A DNA stretch of 26,615 nucleotides from Plakobranchus ocellatus (Eukaryota; Mollusca; Gastropoda; Plakobranchidae), in NCBI GenBank assembly GCA_019648995.1, contig BLXT01004974.1, positions 781,046 to 807,660 on the forward strand, given 5' to 3'. The position numbers were made by a program, and so were the translations under genes. Below, one piece after another: positions 1 to 10,592 of this stretch; position 1 is the stretch's first letter, and each line of letters opens with the position of its first letter. Under the pieces are notes generated by a model. That model saw only the letters and a program-made list of their open reading frames with translations, was not told the origin of the DNA and did not search any database.

Positions 1-918
1 ATAACATCAAATCAAAAAAGCACTGCAATGTAAGAAACCTCATATTCGATGTTCTCAAAAACTTCTCTTAAAGGTATCAACAAAGACTCAAGATATCCCA
101 AGTGAAAACCTGGAATCACTTTGTTTTTGATTGGCTATACTCCAAAATGTATCCAAACTACCTACCTGTCAACATCTAAACATAGTCATGCTTCAAATCT
201 ACAGAAAACATCTGATCAAAGAATAACAAAAAAAAATTGCAATCGTGCAATCGTAGCTTTTTTATTATGATTTCACAATTCTATCACCGATATGATAACA
301 ACAAAGTAGCCCGATGACAATGTTTTTACGTTGACAAAAGTAATCAATAAACAAGCCATTTCACAACAATAACAGTTTTACATTTATTATATCAATTGGC
401 CTCTTACAACAGTTGAATGCAAGCCTTATTAAGAGCCAAGTTCAGTACATTGCCCCCATAGTTTTTATCTTGATTCTCCACGGCTCTTTGCAGTTTGTCA
501 AACGAGTACAAACAACGGTAGAATAAGTAGATATCGAACATCCTTTCACAACTTTTCATTATAAGCCTGTTTGAATACCATAAATGCCTCTGTGTTTCTG
601 CCTTTCCTTTGTTTACAAAGAGCCTTGCTGCACAAAAGGATTATGCCCTTATGAAAAATTGTGAATGACACTCCAGCCTTATTGGTTACAATGACCAAAA
701 TGGAGAATACTGAGGGTATCATTATCGCCTGCAGGATCAAAAACAATTAAACAGGGATAATAGAATATTTAAAGTTTTATTTTTCCTGTATAGTATTTAA
801 ATCACTAGAATACTTTGCATACTAATTTCGTTCACACTATGCTCTCTAACACTTTGTTTCAATAAAATTAACATGCATAGAGATTTTTGCCCAACTAGGT
901 TAGTTACATACATTATGT

Positions 919-948
919 ACACACACACACATTCACACATTCACACAT
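919..948. repeat. CA-rich microsatellite
   Basis: An (AC)6 run is followed by repeated TTCACACA words. It is a simple low-complexity repeat with no sign of function. Confidence 0.8.
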
Positions 949-1621
949 GCATCTACATAATTTTACAGTTTCTTCATTAAACTACTTTACCCTTTTTAAC
1001 AACATGAGTAAAAATTATGAGGTTTTTTTTTTTTATAATTTATTTACTTTTTTTTTTGATAAACATAGGAAAAGCATTCCTCACAATCAAACACAAACAT
1101 CACTGTCTTTTCACTCTGCATTAAAATGGAATGCTAACACTAATTTTAAATGTATATTCAACACTATGATAATTATATTGCACATAAACTGTAACAAATG
1201 GAACAATGAAAATAAAAAAATAAAAAAAACATCTGATGTTCACTCAATGAAACGTATGTGAGGCAAACCAGGTTAATCTGTCTTAAGTCACATTTTGAAC
1301 ATAATTGTAAAGTTTGAGCAAGTTGTATGAGCTGATAATTTTATCTTTTATATATACAGAAAGGTAAAAAAAAAACATTTTTTTGTCTATATCTTAAATC
1401 TGTCACTGCATGTAGAAATCTGAAGATTGTACTGCTATTATGAACGAGCCTTTTAGAGGATTTTAATGATTCACAAACATAATAGCGTATAGTATAGTAT
1501 TCACTGTGACTGGTGACTGATTTACTCTGGTTGCCTCACACATATAGTCAACAATACACCAATGTGTATAAAAGGAATAATTGGAATACATACATAGATT
1601 ACCAGGAAACAAAAGTATATT

Positions 1622-1682
1622 GATATATTATATATATAGTGTGTGTGTGTGTGGTTTTTTTTTTTTGTTTTTTTGTTTTTTT
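1622..1682. repeat. TA / GT / poly-T low-complexity block
   Basis: A (TA)n stretch runs into a (GT)7 run and then into interrupted poly-T. Two overlapping open frames cross this block, but their FFFF and VCVC content comes from the repeat, so they are not treated as coding. Confidence 0.8.
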
Positions 1683-3017
1683 AAGACCATTTCTAATGAG
1701 CTGCATATTGCGGTTACATTTTTTAGAAAACCCAGTTTTGTATGTATCCTACAGCCCTCCCTCTTTGTGCTTTTTTCTTTTCATAACGTTAAACAGTCCA
1801 ATTTTTTTGGGACCAGAATCAACGAAGCTGTCAATTTTTCAGCATTTCAAACCTCATGGAAAGCAGTTTCAGACTGTTTGAATGATTTAGAATGTTTGAA
1901 ATTCAAAAGCCGCTTTAATTGGACTGGACAAAAGAACATCATCAGGTACCTGGAACAGTCATGTTCCTCTACTCAAACCTATTCTCAGTTAACCTTATAA
2001 AGTTATTATTGTACCCTTGCGTATCGCTCAAGACTTAAGACTTTAGATAAAAGTTATTCTCTATCTACCTCTACTCTATTTGCCTTCAATCTTTCCAGTG
2101 ATTCTTAAGTGTATTAAACCCTTGTGTCAGTAAATATGGCCTAAAAACTGTAATTCCATCATATGGTTTTAATTACACATCCCTGCCTCGCACCTTTTTT
2201 GATGGATTTGAAATCACTATGTTCCCCTTTCAATTCTTACAGATGCATTCTGATCCCAGTATAAATTTCTAACTACTCTCTGATCTTTTTCATCAATGTT
2301 TAATTTTTCTAGCATACGAAAAAGGTCTACATTTTTTTTACTTTGTCAAAGGTCTTAGAATAATCAATGAAACAGAGGTGGAGATCTTTTTGCATTTCTA
2401 TACACTTTTCCATAAGCATTGACAAAATGAATATTGCGTTTCTAGTGGACCTCGAGACATTCAATAATAAAAAATATCATTGTTATCTTTGTCTAGACAG
2501 TTGAGATGTCAGTGGTCTCAAAACTAGAAAACTAAACTCTGCAATAGCCTCTCTATCATGGGTTTCAGCCCTTCCCTAGCACCTGGCCCCATTAGGGCCA
2601 AAAAGGCTGAGATCATGTAGTACTGCTAGCGCTATATAACACAAACAAATCACAAGGTCTTCCACACAATAAATACATCCAAAAAAATAATAAAGAAAAA
2701 AACAGGCTGCATCTATCATTACTTCACAATTCTTCTAGTGTTTATAAATCAATGACAATGTACTGCTGGCCCTGTGGTGGTGATGACAATCAGTATTAAG
2801 CTCTCAAGCCTTTTAATGGTTTTTTTTTTTTTTTTCAGTCTGAGTGTTGAATTTGTACAACTCTGCCTTGCAGGGCTACCAATTCAGAAGAATTTAGCCT
2901 TGGTGGTTGGGAGCCTTCATTTCAATAATATACAAAGACAATACAATTCCAAAACCGATAAAAGACAATACCTGGCTCTCTTTAATGAAGATAAATGACT
3001 AGTAAGCTTAGAAAGTA

Positions 3018-3385
3018 TCTAATTTCAGACTCAAAGAGGATATTGTTGTAGTTTTATGCCAAAAATACTTTAAAACTCACTGTACCTATTTCAGATCCAA
3101 AGAGTTTGCACCAAAAACACACCATATCTGATTTCTGATCCAATGAATATATTGATTTAGTTTTATATGAAAAATATTTAAAAACATATTGGGTCTGATT
3201 TTAGAAAGAATGAGTATATATTGATTTAGTTTTAAGTCAAAAAATACTCAAAAACACTGTATCTGATTTCAGATCCAAAAGGTAAATTGATTTAGTTTCA
3301 TGCTAAAAATGTTTAAAAACTCACTGTATCTCATTTCAGACCCAATGAGTATAATAATATAGTTTTATGCCAAAAAAAACTTTAA
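3018..3385. repeat. Degenerate tandem array, about 67-bp unit
   Basis: The phrase ATTTAGTTTTATGCCAAAAA, with variants, starts near 3051, 3160, 3229, 3295 and 3362. The steps are 109, 69, 66 and 67 bp; the long first step holds an extra partial unit. Each unit also carries a word like CTGTATCTGATTTCAGATCC. The copies differ by many substitutions, so the array is old. It lies 1.7 to 2.0 kb beyond the TMEM94 stop codon, in the 3' flank or a long 3' UTR. Unlike the intronic arrays in this window it contains no copy of an exon or splice donor that I can see. Confidence 0.85.
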
Positions 3386-3489
3386 AAATTAACATTTCAT
3401 CAATGTTCACTGTCAATGTATATAAAACAATGATCAGTATTTCACACAAACTCTGATTATACTTCTATAATTTGATCATTTCCAGTGTA

Positions 3490-3720
3490 TATTGCTATTG
3501 CATGGTTGGGCTATGTCAGGCCCTCAGTCCCCTCATAACGCAGCTATTGGGCTGGTTAGGCAGGAAGGTGAATCCCTTAGACTCACAATAAGATGCAATT
3601 TGCTATGCGAACACTCTTGCCAATTCCAAGACAGCTTTGCTATCAACAAAACCACCGGCAGCATCATCATTCACCCAAAGGCAATAATGATAGTGTAGTC
3701 ACAACAGGAGCAAGTTTTAT
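3490..3720. other. Patch of balanced base composition, possible old repeat insertion
   Basis: About 230 bp are clearly less AT-rich than the surroundings and lack homopolymer runs. The patch holds a 68-codon plus-strand open frame with no domain I recognise, and a CATCATCATT word near its right side. The contrast in composition suggests an inserted, decayed interspersed repeat rather than a gene. I cannot name the family. Confidence 0.3.
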
Positions 3721-4201
3721 ATAAATATGAAAAAAAGTTGTGTTGATTATTCAACTATTGCATTCAACTCTTGTTTTCTCATAACCTTTGGGGAAATCTT
3801 ACAATGGTTTAACACTTATCATAAATACACTCTTGGAAACGTTATTTTTTTTTATTATCCCACAAACATCTTAATATTAGATGGCACTACACAATCGCTT
3901 TTTTTTTACCCGTGTCTTTTTTTTTTCCACAATGATGAACATGATAAAAATAATTTTAATGAGAAACTACAATTTAAAATATGTGCAGCAGTGCCACAAA
4001 GTAAGTCTAGCTTCACATGCATTTATTTGAATTTTATGAACATCTCTTAATTTAGGAGGAAAAAAAAATTTCTGATGCGTTATCTACAGAAAGCTCATAG
4101 CAAGTCTACAGAAAGTTCAGCAAAAAAGAAAACAAAAAGAGCCTCTTTTTACCCTTTTAGTCTGAAGTTGTTTTTTTTTATTTTAATCATCTACATCAAC
4201 C

Positions 4202-4230
4202 AATCAACTCACTTTGTGAGACTACTGTAC
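4202..4230. mobile_element. Solo right-end remnant of the roughly 230-bp MITE family
   Basis: The words CAACTCACTTTGTGAGACTA and then CTGTACA closely match the right terminus of the three full copies elsewhere in the window (AACTCATTTTGTGAGACTGC then TACACA in the copy at 7422-7655). I could not follow the similarity further left, so this is a truncated end or a chance short match. Confidence 0.4.
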
Positions 4231-4805
4231 ATTTATTTAACCCTAGAAAGGCTAGCTGGTCATATTCTGATTCCCCCCTTTCTGGTGTAAGGAAAAATAT
4301 ATTCCCTTTTGAAATACTCATCAGCTACAAAACATGTATAGTTTTATTGTATATAAGACCACAGGGCTAAAAGCTAAACTACATTCGCGAATCATGTACC
4401 AACAGAATGTATGAATAAAACGTACCTATGAGATTAAGCCTCTATGAGGTCAAAACGTGAGAAGAAATACTACATGACACACAGAATTGAGAGGGTAAAC
4501 TATAAAAAATATAAATTTTTTTAAACCAAAACCAAAAAGTACATAGTTCTAATTCTCATAAAATCTTAAACTATAGGGCTACATATCAAATTTTACATCA
4601 TCCAAACATTTTTTTTTCCTTAAATGTAGTTTTAGTTTTTATACAAAAATAAAAAAACAATTTTTTAAATATCATTCAATAGAGTATGTTCATAAAAGTT
4701 TGACTTATAATACTTTAATTACATCAATTTTTAAAACAAAAAATATAAACAATAAAGTTTTGGCGATTGCAAAATTACTTTGTTATTGTCTACAATCATC
4801 CTACA

Positions 4806-4811
4806 TTTATT
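4806..4811 (-). promoter_or_regulatory. Candidate polyadenylation signal (AATAAA on minus strand)
   Basis: The first AATAAA word on the minus strand that I noted after the TMEM94 stop codon lies about 257 bp downstream. Several more occur further along this AT-rich flank, so the real 3' end cannot be chosen from sequence. Confidence 0.2.
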
Positions 4812-5067
4812 TAAATGCCAGTCAATGCACTGATTACTACCCTTTCCTCTTTTGCCTTATTCATGTACATCTTCCATCACATATCAAAATGCCATCACCT
4901 CACTTACTGGCAAGATTGCAAGCCTTCTAGATTAAAATAAAGACATAAGTACTTGTTACAAATGTGCATAATAACATTGCACGATAAGACATTAATACAA
5001 GATAGAAGAAAATATCACATAACTGTGTTTCCACTTGACTGTGGGAGTTGCTTGATTTGTTCGATGC

Positions 5068-5140
5068 TCAGAATGGGGAGTTCATGCCAAGCTTTGTGTC
5101 AAAATCAAGCCTTGCTCGTTTTTGTGCTCTGAGAGCCAGC
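5068..5140 (-). CDS. TMEM94: TMEM94 terminal coding exon (C-terminus and stop)
   Basis: The exon follows a good acceptor (CTTTCCTTCCAG) and encodes residues 657-679 of the part of the protein in this window, then TGA at 5070-5068. The peptide LALRAQKRARLDFDTKLG then MNSPF is the strongest marker of the gene: vertebrate TMEM94 ends in a basic stretch followed by KLQFETKLGMNSPF, from memory. The first base completes a Lys codon begun in the previous exon (phase 2). The tail is cytoplasmic, basic and amphipathic, just after the last membrane helix. Its conservation to the final residue suggests a functional C-terminal motif, which is inference. Confidence 0.95.
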
Positions 5141-5712
5141 CTGGAAGGAAAGAACAAGAATGCAGAGCAGGATACATTGCTTGTTAATATCATTAAGTTT
5201 TTCAAGAAGACTTTCATTCCAGTATATAAACAATCACTTTCATACATATTTTCAATTCATCATCCCTTAAATACCAATGAGCTGAGAGCTCAGTTTGTGA
5301 TTCCAAATTAACTTTTGTTGACAAAGTGGCAGCAATCTTTGTAATCAATGACAACTAAGACAGCTGAATTTTTAGAGATTTCTCAAACCCATCAACAAAT
5401 CTGACAGAGCAAAACAAAACTAACTTGACAGACACCCATGACAAATACCTCATTTAGGCACTTAGATTGAGAAAAGTCGAGGCTAAATCTAGATCTAGAT
5501 TAAAACAAAAATTTTAAAGATTGCTACAAAATTCTACATATCATAAAGAGAAAAAACATGCCCTTCTACAAATATAATTTTATTCTTTATATGATTGTGT
5601 TACATCACTAACATAAATTTTGTGATTTCAATGAGCCACACATGTAGCTGCTTTTCCAGATTAACTAAGGTTTTGAATCAAGAGTGAACCAAAAACTGTA
5701 AATAAATCTTAC
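5141..5712 (-). other. TMEM94 intron before the last exon
   Basis: It has GTAAGA at the 5' end and CTTCCAG at the 3' end, 572 bp. The content is AT-rich and non-repetitive; I see nothing else in it. Confidence 0.85.
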
Positions 5713-5880
5713 TTAATTTCTCGTTTTTTGGACAGTTCGTTAAGCCCAATAGCCACAAAAGGCCAGACACAGCCCAGTATCCAAACAGCTGGGTTGACAT
5801 CTGCTAGAGGCAAGGCTGCCCCCCACATGGTGTGTCGAGCATACACATCCGACACTGTGAAAACCATCTGCACAATAATT
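5713..5880 (-). CDS. TMEM94: TMEM94 exon: last transmembrane helices
   Basis: The exon runs from an acceptor (CTATTTTTTCAG) to a donor (AA|GTAAGA) and encodes residues 601-655 with split codons at both ends (1 + 55 codons + 2 bases). The peptide finishes the helix begun upstream (IIIVQMVFTVSDVY), has a lumenal loop with ARHTMWGAALPLADVNP, and then the final helix AVWILGCVWPFVAIGLNEL followed by basic KKREI. Vertebrate TMEM94 has the same layout, with WLLGCL...NEIVKLHEIR at this point, from memory. The end of the helix and the NEL/NEI-K-x-x-EI motif are the best conserved part. The homology and phase agreement make this call firm. Confidence 0.95.
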
Positions 5881-6461
5881 CTGAAAAAATAGGACAAAGA
5901 GACTTGGCTTTTAGTGCAGTGAAACAGATCTGTGACCAAAATGTTGATGTTGGTGTGAAAGTTGCTAAACTCATTTTAATCTACTAAATCAGCTTTAAAA
6001 ACAAAGAAAAAAAAGTGTTTCCATTATAATCAAATCTTTTAAAAGACAATTATAGCTGGACATATTAGAGGTTTGAATGCTTTCTAGAGACATTTGAATT
6101 GTGGCTATTCTGAAGGCAGTTGCCAATCTCATTGACATACAAGAATCAAAAATGATATTACTGAATATTGAAAATAGAAAATTTATGCTTGTTTTTATGA
6201 CTCTTGAATTGTAATTTAAGCCTTGAGCATCTTCCTCTGACTTGGAAAAAGAAAATTGAGTCCCAAGAATTATTACTATTGCACCAACTTTTCAATATGT
6301 TTTTCTTCTGCAAAATGTCTCGTCTCAGAATGGCACCACACATTATATGTCTTTGAATGCCAAAATTCTACTGCCTTGTTCCGGCAAAAGTTAATCCCAA
6401 AGAACATTAAAGCAAAATCAATGGGAAAGACGAAATTTGTGTTGTAAGCTGCTTCACTTAC
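5881..6461 (-). other. TMEM94 intron
   Basis: It has GTAAGTG at the 5' end and TTTTTTCAG at the 3' end, 581 bp. It is AT-rich with no repeat or ORF I can support. Confidence 0.85.
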
Positions 6462-6555
6462 ATCAGAACTACTGTGACTGACCAGACAAGATTCTTAAAG
6501 GGCAGTTTCTGCCAGAGATGATCTTGCCAGTGGACCAAACTCACTGACACAGCAA
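6462..6555 (-). CDS. TMEM94: TMEM94 exon: loop between membrane helices
   Basis: The acceptor TTGCCTTTTCCAG is followed by 94 coding bases (2 + 30 codons + 2) and the donor AT|GTAAGTG. The peptide AVSVSLVHWQDHLWQKLPFK then NLVWSVTVVL matches the vertebrate stretch SITHVHRTKPLWRKSPLTNL then WWAVTVPVVL, from memory. It spans the end of one helix, a short cytoplasmic loop with the conserved LW-x-K-x-P-x-x-NL signature, and the start of the next helix. The first codon (Val569) and the last (Ile600) are split across introns and resolve to sensible residues. Confidence 0.94.
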
Positions 6556-7306
6556 CTGGAAAGGCAAAATGTTAAGAACAGCAGATAATATGAAAATACT
6601 ACTTTGACTGATCTTTTTGCATTGTCATTTTTAACAAGGATATAGTGACTTGCTGTTTTATTTTAGTGATTTTTTTAAACTATTGTTTTTACCAGCTGTT
6701 ATAATTCCTATTGTAAGTCCCTTTTTTTATTCATAGCATTAGTATGATTATATTTTCCTCTTCTGATATTTATTTTACAATTATAACAATCTTAGAACAT
6801 GTGAGACAATGAAGAGAGCAGGAAAGAAGTAGTAACCTTGAGCCAACATACACATGTTTAAGCATCTAGATGAGGTCCTAAGTTTTTGCAAGCATATTTT
6901 ATTATGTTTTGGCCATGTGCCTACATCTAGTTCTGGATAAATCTTGCATCTACGTGCACCCTGATCTTAGCTTTTTCTTACAATCCTAATGATAGTATTT
7001 TGAAAACCAAAATATAAATTGTCTGGTTCTTCTTTTGAATGCTTTATTCTCTAAAAATTTGTTTGTAAATTCAATATCTTGGCTCAAATTCAATTTTTCA
7101 AAATCTCAATTGTGCACCATTGAAAAGTTCACGGAACGAATTTTCCGACACTTGGATGATTAAAAGAGTTCCAATTCATCTTCTGAATCACCCGAAGAAA
7201 TATCCAAACAGACTGACAAGTGACATCTTTACAATTGACTTCATGTTTGCAACATTACCATTTGAGGATTTTCAAAACCGTAGGAGGAAAGCTGTAAGCG
7301 ACTTAC
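6556..7306 (-). other. TMEM94 intron
   Basis: It has GTAAGTC at the 5' end and CCTTTTCCAG at the 3' end, 751 bp. A plus-strand open frame (7120-7365) runs across it and the neighbouring exon but is antisense and has no recognisable content. Nothing else is seen. Confidence 0.8.
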
Positions 7307-7398
7307 CCATGAACACAGCCAGGTATAGATGGAAGATGTTCTGTGCTAACACAAGACCACCCTGAAACTTTTGGGTCCAAGCCTCAGACCCATTCAAC
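7307..7398 (-). CDS. TMEM94: TMEM94 exon: lumenal loop and transmembrane helix
   Basis: The exon has 92 bases (1 + 30 codons + 1) between acceptor GGATTGACAG and donor ATGG|GTAAGT. The peptide LNGSEAWTQKFQGGLVLAQN then IFHLYLAVFM aligns with vertebrate PAWFEDFANGLLSAQKLTAA then LIVLHTVFIS, from memory. It covers the end of a lumenal loop with one NGS sequon (possible N-glycosylation), then a hydrophobic helix. The GL-x-x-AQ motif ahead of the helix is conserved. The acceptor has almost no polypyrimidine tract, and a MITE begins 23 bp upstream of the AG, which is unusual for such a constrained site. Confidence 0.93.
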
Positions 7399-7421
7399 CT
7401 GTCAATCCAGAGATATTAATA

Positions 7422-7655
7422 TGTGTAGCAGTCTGACAGAATGAGTTCAGTTGCGGTTTTGAATGAATGACTTTAAATGGAAAACATTAAAAAGCAGGGT
7501 GACTACTATTCACCTCTCTATGAGGAGAACTTCTAAAGACATACAATAGACTTTCTGTACATAAAGTATAGGGATTATTACTTCTTTACATGAAAACTTT
7601 GAGGTTATCTCAGTGATGCAGAACTACAATACTCATTTTGTGAGACTGCTACACA
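7422..7655. mobile_element. MITE-like element, copy 1
   Basis: This is a 234-bp non-coding element with terminal inverted repeats. The left end begins TGTGTAGCAGTCTGACAGAA and the right end reads TTTTGTGAGACTGCTACACA; reversing one gives the other with two mismatches, and the match extends about 4 bp further inward. AATA lies directly outside both ends (7418-7421 and 7656-7659), a plausible target-site duplication. Related copies lie at 16306-16536 and 19924-20153 in the same orientation. There is no open frame, so it would be non-autonomous. The superfamily is not determinable from what I see. It sits in an intron of TMEM94, 23 bp from the acceptor. Confidence 0.8.
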
Positions 7656-8599
7656 AATAGCACTTCCATCTGGCAGCTAGCTACCAATCTTCACTAGTAT
7701 TTCTCAAATATATGTAAACACAGCTGATAGCTACTATAGTTTGTTTTTATCGAGCATAAATCTATTGCAATTTATAAGATTGAGTATTTAGCTTTCTTTC
7801 AGAGGTGTAGAGATATGCAAATACACAGAGCCCAATGTAGGAAGAGAAATAGATTGCTAATTGTTGCTCAATTTGTTCTTCATAAATATGAAACAAACAA
7901 GATATAAAAAACATTTTTGACTTTGAAAAAGTAAGTGATAAAAAATATTAAAATCCCTTGAATGGTATACCTTAACAATTTAGGGCCATAACTCTAACAA
8001 AATATTTTCCCCTTCAAAGTTGCTGACATATTTAGATAAAAACCAAAATCTCTAAAAGTTGAATATACTCTTTCCTTTTTTTATCCAAGAGTTGAATGTA
8101 AAATAAAAAAAATTTTACAATGGAAATACAGAGCAAAAAGGGAAATAACAAAAAGACAAATATCAATGGCCAACAGCTGTGCAGTTTCTATGACTTAGCT
8201 TTGACCAAGTATTGTGTTAAATGCCAGTTTATCTTTTTTGTAAAGATTAGTCTAAATTCATTGGCTTTTTGCAAGTAAAATATTACAAACCAAAACATTA
8301 AAAAAGAAAATTTTACTTCAAAAAGAGAGAAATGTTGAGACCTTGAGATTTAGCCTATAAACAACTTAATCATGACCTTCCATCACAGTGTCCAGTTTTG
8401 CTAAGGTTTTACTACATAAAATGTTCAAATTTGTTTGGTTTTTTTTTTAAAGCTAAGTCCTACATATCTATTCCTCTATGTTTGAGACTAAATCTATGGA
8501 AAAAGATTTCATGGAATCAGATCTTCTGGCACAGGAAATGAAATTTTCAACAATGTATTCCCAATTATTAAGAAAAGTAACAAATAAACAGAAGGTAAG
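7656..8599. other. Intron interior, nothing recognised
   Basis: AT-rich intronic sequence between the MITE and the tandem array. One short plus-strand open frame (8478-8696) leads into the array and has no family signature. Confidence 0.6.
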
Positions 8600-9253
8600 A
8601 AACTACCTACTTTCTTGTGAAATTTTTAGGGAGGGCAGAAGCTTACTTTGTAGTGCAAAGATTACAGAAAAAGTTAAGGAACTTTCTGTGTGCTGAAAAC
8701 ACTATGGAGATGGGTGGAACTCATGGTGTGGTCTAGACACGCAGAGAAAGTGAGAAAATTCTTGAGTAGTGTAAAAACTCAGAAAACATAAGAAAATTTT
8801 TCTGGTGGTGCAGATACTACAGGGAAAGAGAACATTTCTGTTTGTGCAGACACTGCAGAGAATGTGAGAGACTTAGTGCGTGGTATAAACATTAAAGAAA
8901 AGATGAAAATCTTGTATGTGGTGTAGGCTTACAGAGAAATTCTAAAACTAACTGTGTGGTCTAAACACTACTGAGAAGATGATGATGAAGACATAATAGA
9001 GAAAATGAGAAACACTTTATGTTGAGTAGGTGTTACACTTACTGTGCTTTGTACACGGTCTAGAGAGGTGGGGACTTTACTGTATGTTGAGCCATTACAG
9101 AGATGAGAAATTTAGTGAGTGGTATAGGCACAACAGAGAATGTGATAGACTTGAGCTGTGGAGAAGAGACTATGAACAAAGTGTTGCAAGCATTTCTGAG
9201 GAATGAGAAAAGCATAGCATATATTGCTGACGTTATAGCTGTGAAGAACTTAC
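8600..9253 (-). repeat. Degenerate tandem array of a copied exon end plus 5' splice site, 36-44 bp unit
   Basis: Read on the gene strand, the units resemble CTGTAGTGTCTACACCACAC followed by AGTAAGTTTCTCACTTTCT. The adjacent exon ends CTGTACTCTCTACACATCAC then A|GTAAGTTC, so each unit matches the last 20-odd coding bases plus the donor (24 of 28 positions against my consensus). About 15 units can be followed leftwards, increasingly diverged. At least one distal copy (9037-9046, CACAGTAAGT on the minus strand) is a perfect donor word; most others are degraded. The last member of the series is the true exon end itself. Confidence 0.8.
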
Positions 9254-9390
9254 TGTGATGTGTAGAGAGTACAGTGGTCTGGCCCCGGCTGCTGGCAAAA
9301 AGACTGTAAAACCAGACCAAAACTGACTACCGCAATCAAGATGGACGGAATAAAACGGCAGCTAAACTGGATTACAAACTCCACAATCAT
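9254..9390 (-). CDS. TMEM94: TMEM94 exon: transmembrane helix and lumenal Cys loop
   Basis: The acceptor AATATCTTGCAG precedes 137 coding bases (45 codons + 2) and the donor CA|GTAAGT. The peptide starts MIVEFVIQFSCRFIPSILIA, continues VVSFGLVLQSFC and ends in a loop QQPGPDHCTLYTS. The vertebrate counterpart reads LKFSLTISSCLICFGFTLQS then FC, from memory, so the helix and the LQSFC exit are conserved. The two loop cysteines may form a disulfide in the lumen, which is inference. The first residue is Met, but it is internal: the preceding exon joins in phase 0. The exon's 3' end is the template of the adjoining tandem array. Confidence 0.94.
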
Positions 9391-10592
9391 CTGCAAGATA
9401 TTTATTAGCCCAAGATTAAATGAACAACTTGAAAAAATAAGATGTTTTATTCTAAATAATTTTCAAAAAGTAAACATAAATTGGCGATTTTTTTTCACAA
9501 TCCAACTTTTCATATATAAGCAATCTCACCTAATGTTTCATCATTTGATTCCACATACCAATCAAGCATAAGACAGTCCAAGAAAGGTGTGCAAACAAAA
9601 CAACAACAACAAAAGAAATAGTTATGTAAGGTTCATCATAGAATAGGTCTGGATTTAAATTCACAAAATTTGGTCTGGCACCTACACCTTAGGAAACATC
9701 CGCATGTTGTAACATATTTTCAGAAAAGAAGAAGTAAGGATTAGGAAAGAGATTGAGAATTGATAGAAAAAGGCCTGACCAGATCTAGATTAAACGTGGA
9801 TTTCTAAATGATGAGGTTTTATCCTCTAGTACAATTCAACAGCCAAAGGCTTGAAAGAAAATATACAGGTTTTGAGGAAACATAATCTTACTGCAATAAG
9901 CATGTGACTATAAGATACATACAGTTTTTTTGGTGTATTAGCCAATTTCTACAGCTTAAAGTAAAAGTTTTAACTTCCACAAACAGAGTACTTCAACACT
10001 TTTTCATGGCCTACTAACTTGATTTATATACTGATCAGCTTGAGTAAATTCTACAGCTAGTTTGAAAATAAGTTTGGAAATGGCAGAGGCTTGACATTTT
10101 AATTGAAAAAATATTTTAACAGCTAGGAGAATTCTTTCCATTTTTTTTCTAAAAGTTACATAAAAGGATAAAGAAAAACAGTTATAAAATTTAAAAATTT
10201 ACAAAATATGCAAAAAGAAAAGAAGAACAAATAAGGGAAAATATACCATTAATTAAGATTTTCTTCAAAGCCTTAAAAGATAAGTTTGTTATTCCCCAAC
10301 CTTGATTAACAAGCTTTTTTTTTTTTAAACAGGAAACAAATGTTAAGTTCTTTCTATAGAATGTATTTGGAATCACAGTCCTCATGTTTATCATGATAGA
10401 AGCATAATTTCTTTATGTACTTGAGCTTAAATGTGAAAGTTGTATGCTAACTGCCTTACTGCTAATCTACTCTCTGTTTCTACATAATTGTTAACTTCAT
10501 TTAAAAAAAAAAAAAACTGTCCAAGTCAGCCTTGTCTTGCTGTGTACTGAGAAAAAAATGTTAACAAAATCTTTGTCCTATTGCCTAATCTA
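9391..10592. other. Intron interior, nothing recognised
   Basis: AT-rich intronic sequence with scattered homopolymers (for example A14 near 10503). The short open frames have no recognisable content. Confidence 0.6.

Larger units (their letters stand above)
1..5067. other. 3' flank / possible 3' UTR of TMEM94, no other gene seen
   Basis: This stretch lies downstream of the minus-strand stop codon. It is very AT-rich, with many poly-T/poly-A runs of 8 to 14 bases. Open frames on either strand are short, rich in F, I, K, N and Y, and show no domain I recognise, so I call none of them genes. Part of it must be transcribed as the TMEM94 3' UTR, but the sequence alone does not fix where that ends because AATAAA-like words are frequent on the minus strand. 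The notable contents (a 67-bp tandem array, a patch of more balanced composition and a partial MITE end) are listed separately. Confidence 0.6.

Noticed and set aside
947..1261. Plus-strand 104-codon frame as a gene
   Set aside because: Composition is AT-driven (F, N, K, Y, I) with no domain, and it spans poly-T and poly-A runs.
9060..9320. Minus-strand 86-codon frame overlapping the LQSFC exon
   Set aside because: It is a shifted frame of the exon and the degenerate array; the spliced TMEM94 frame explains the sequence better.
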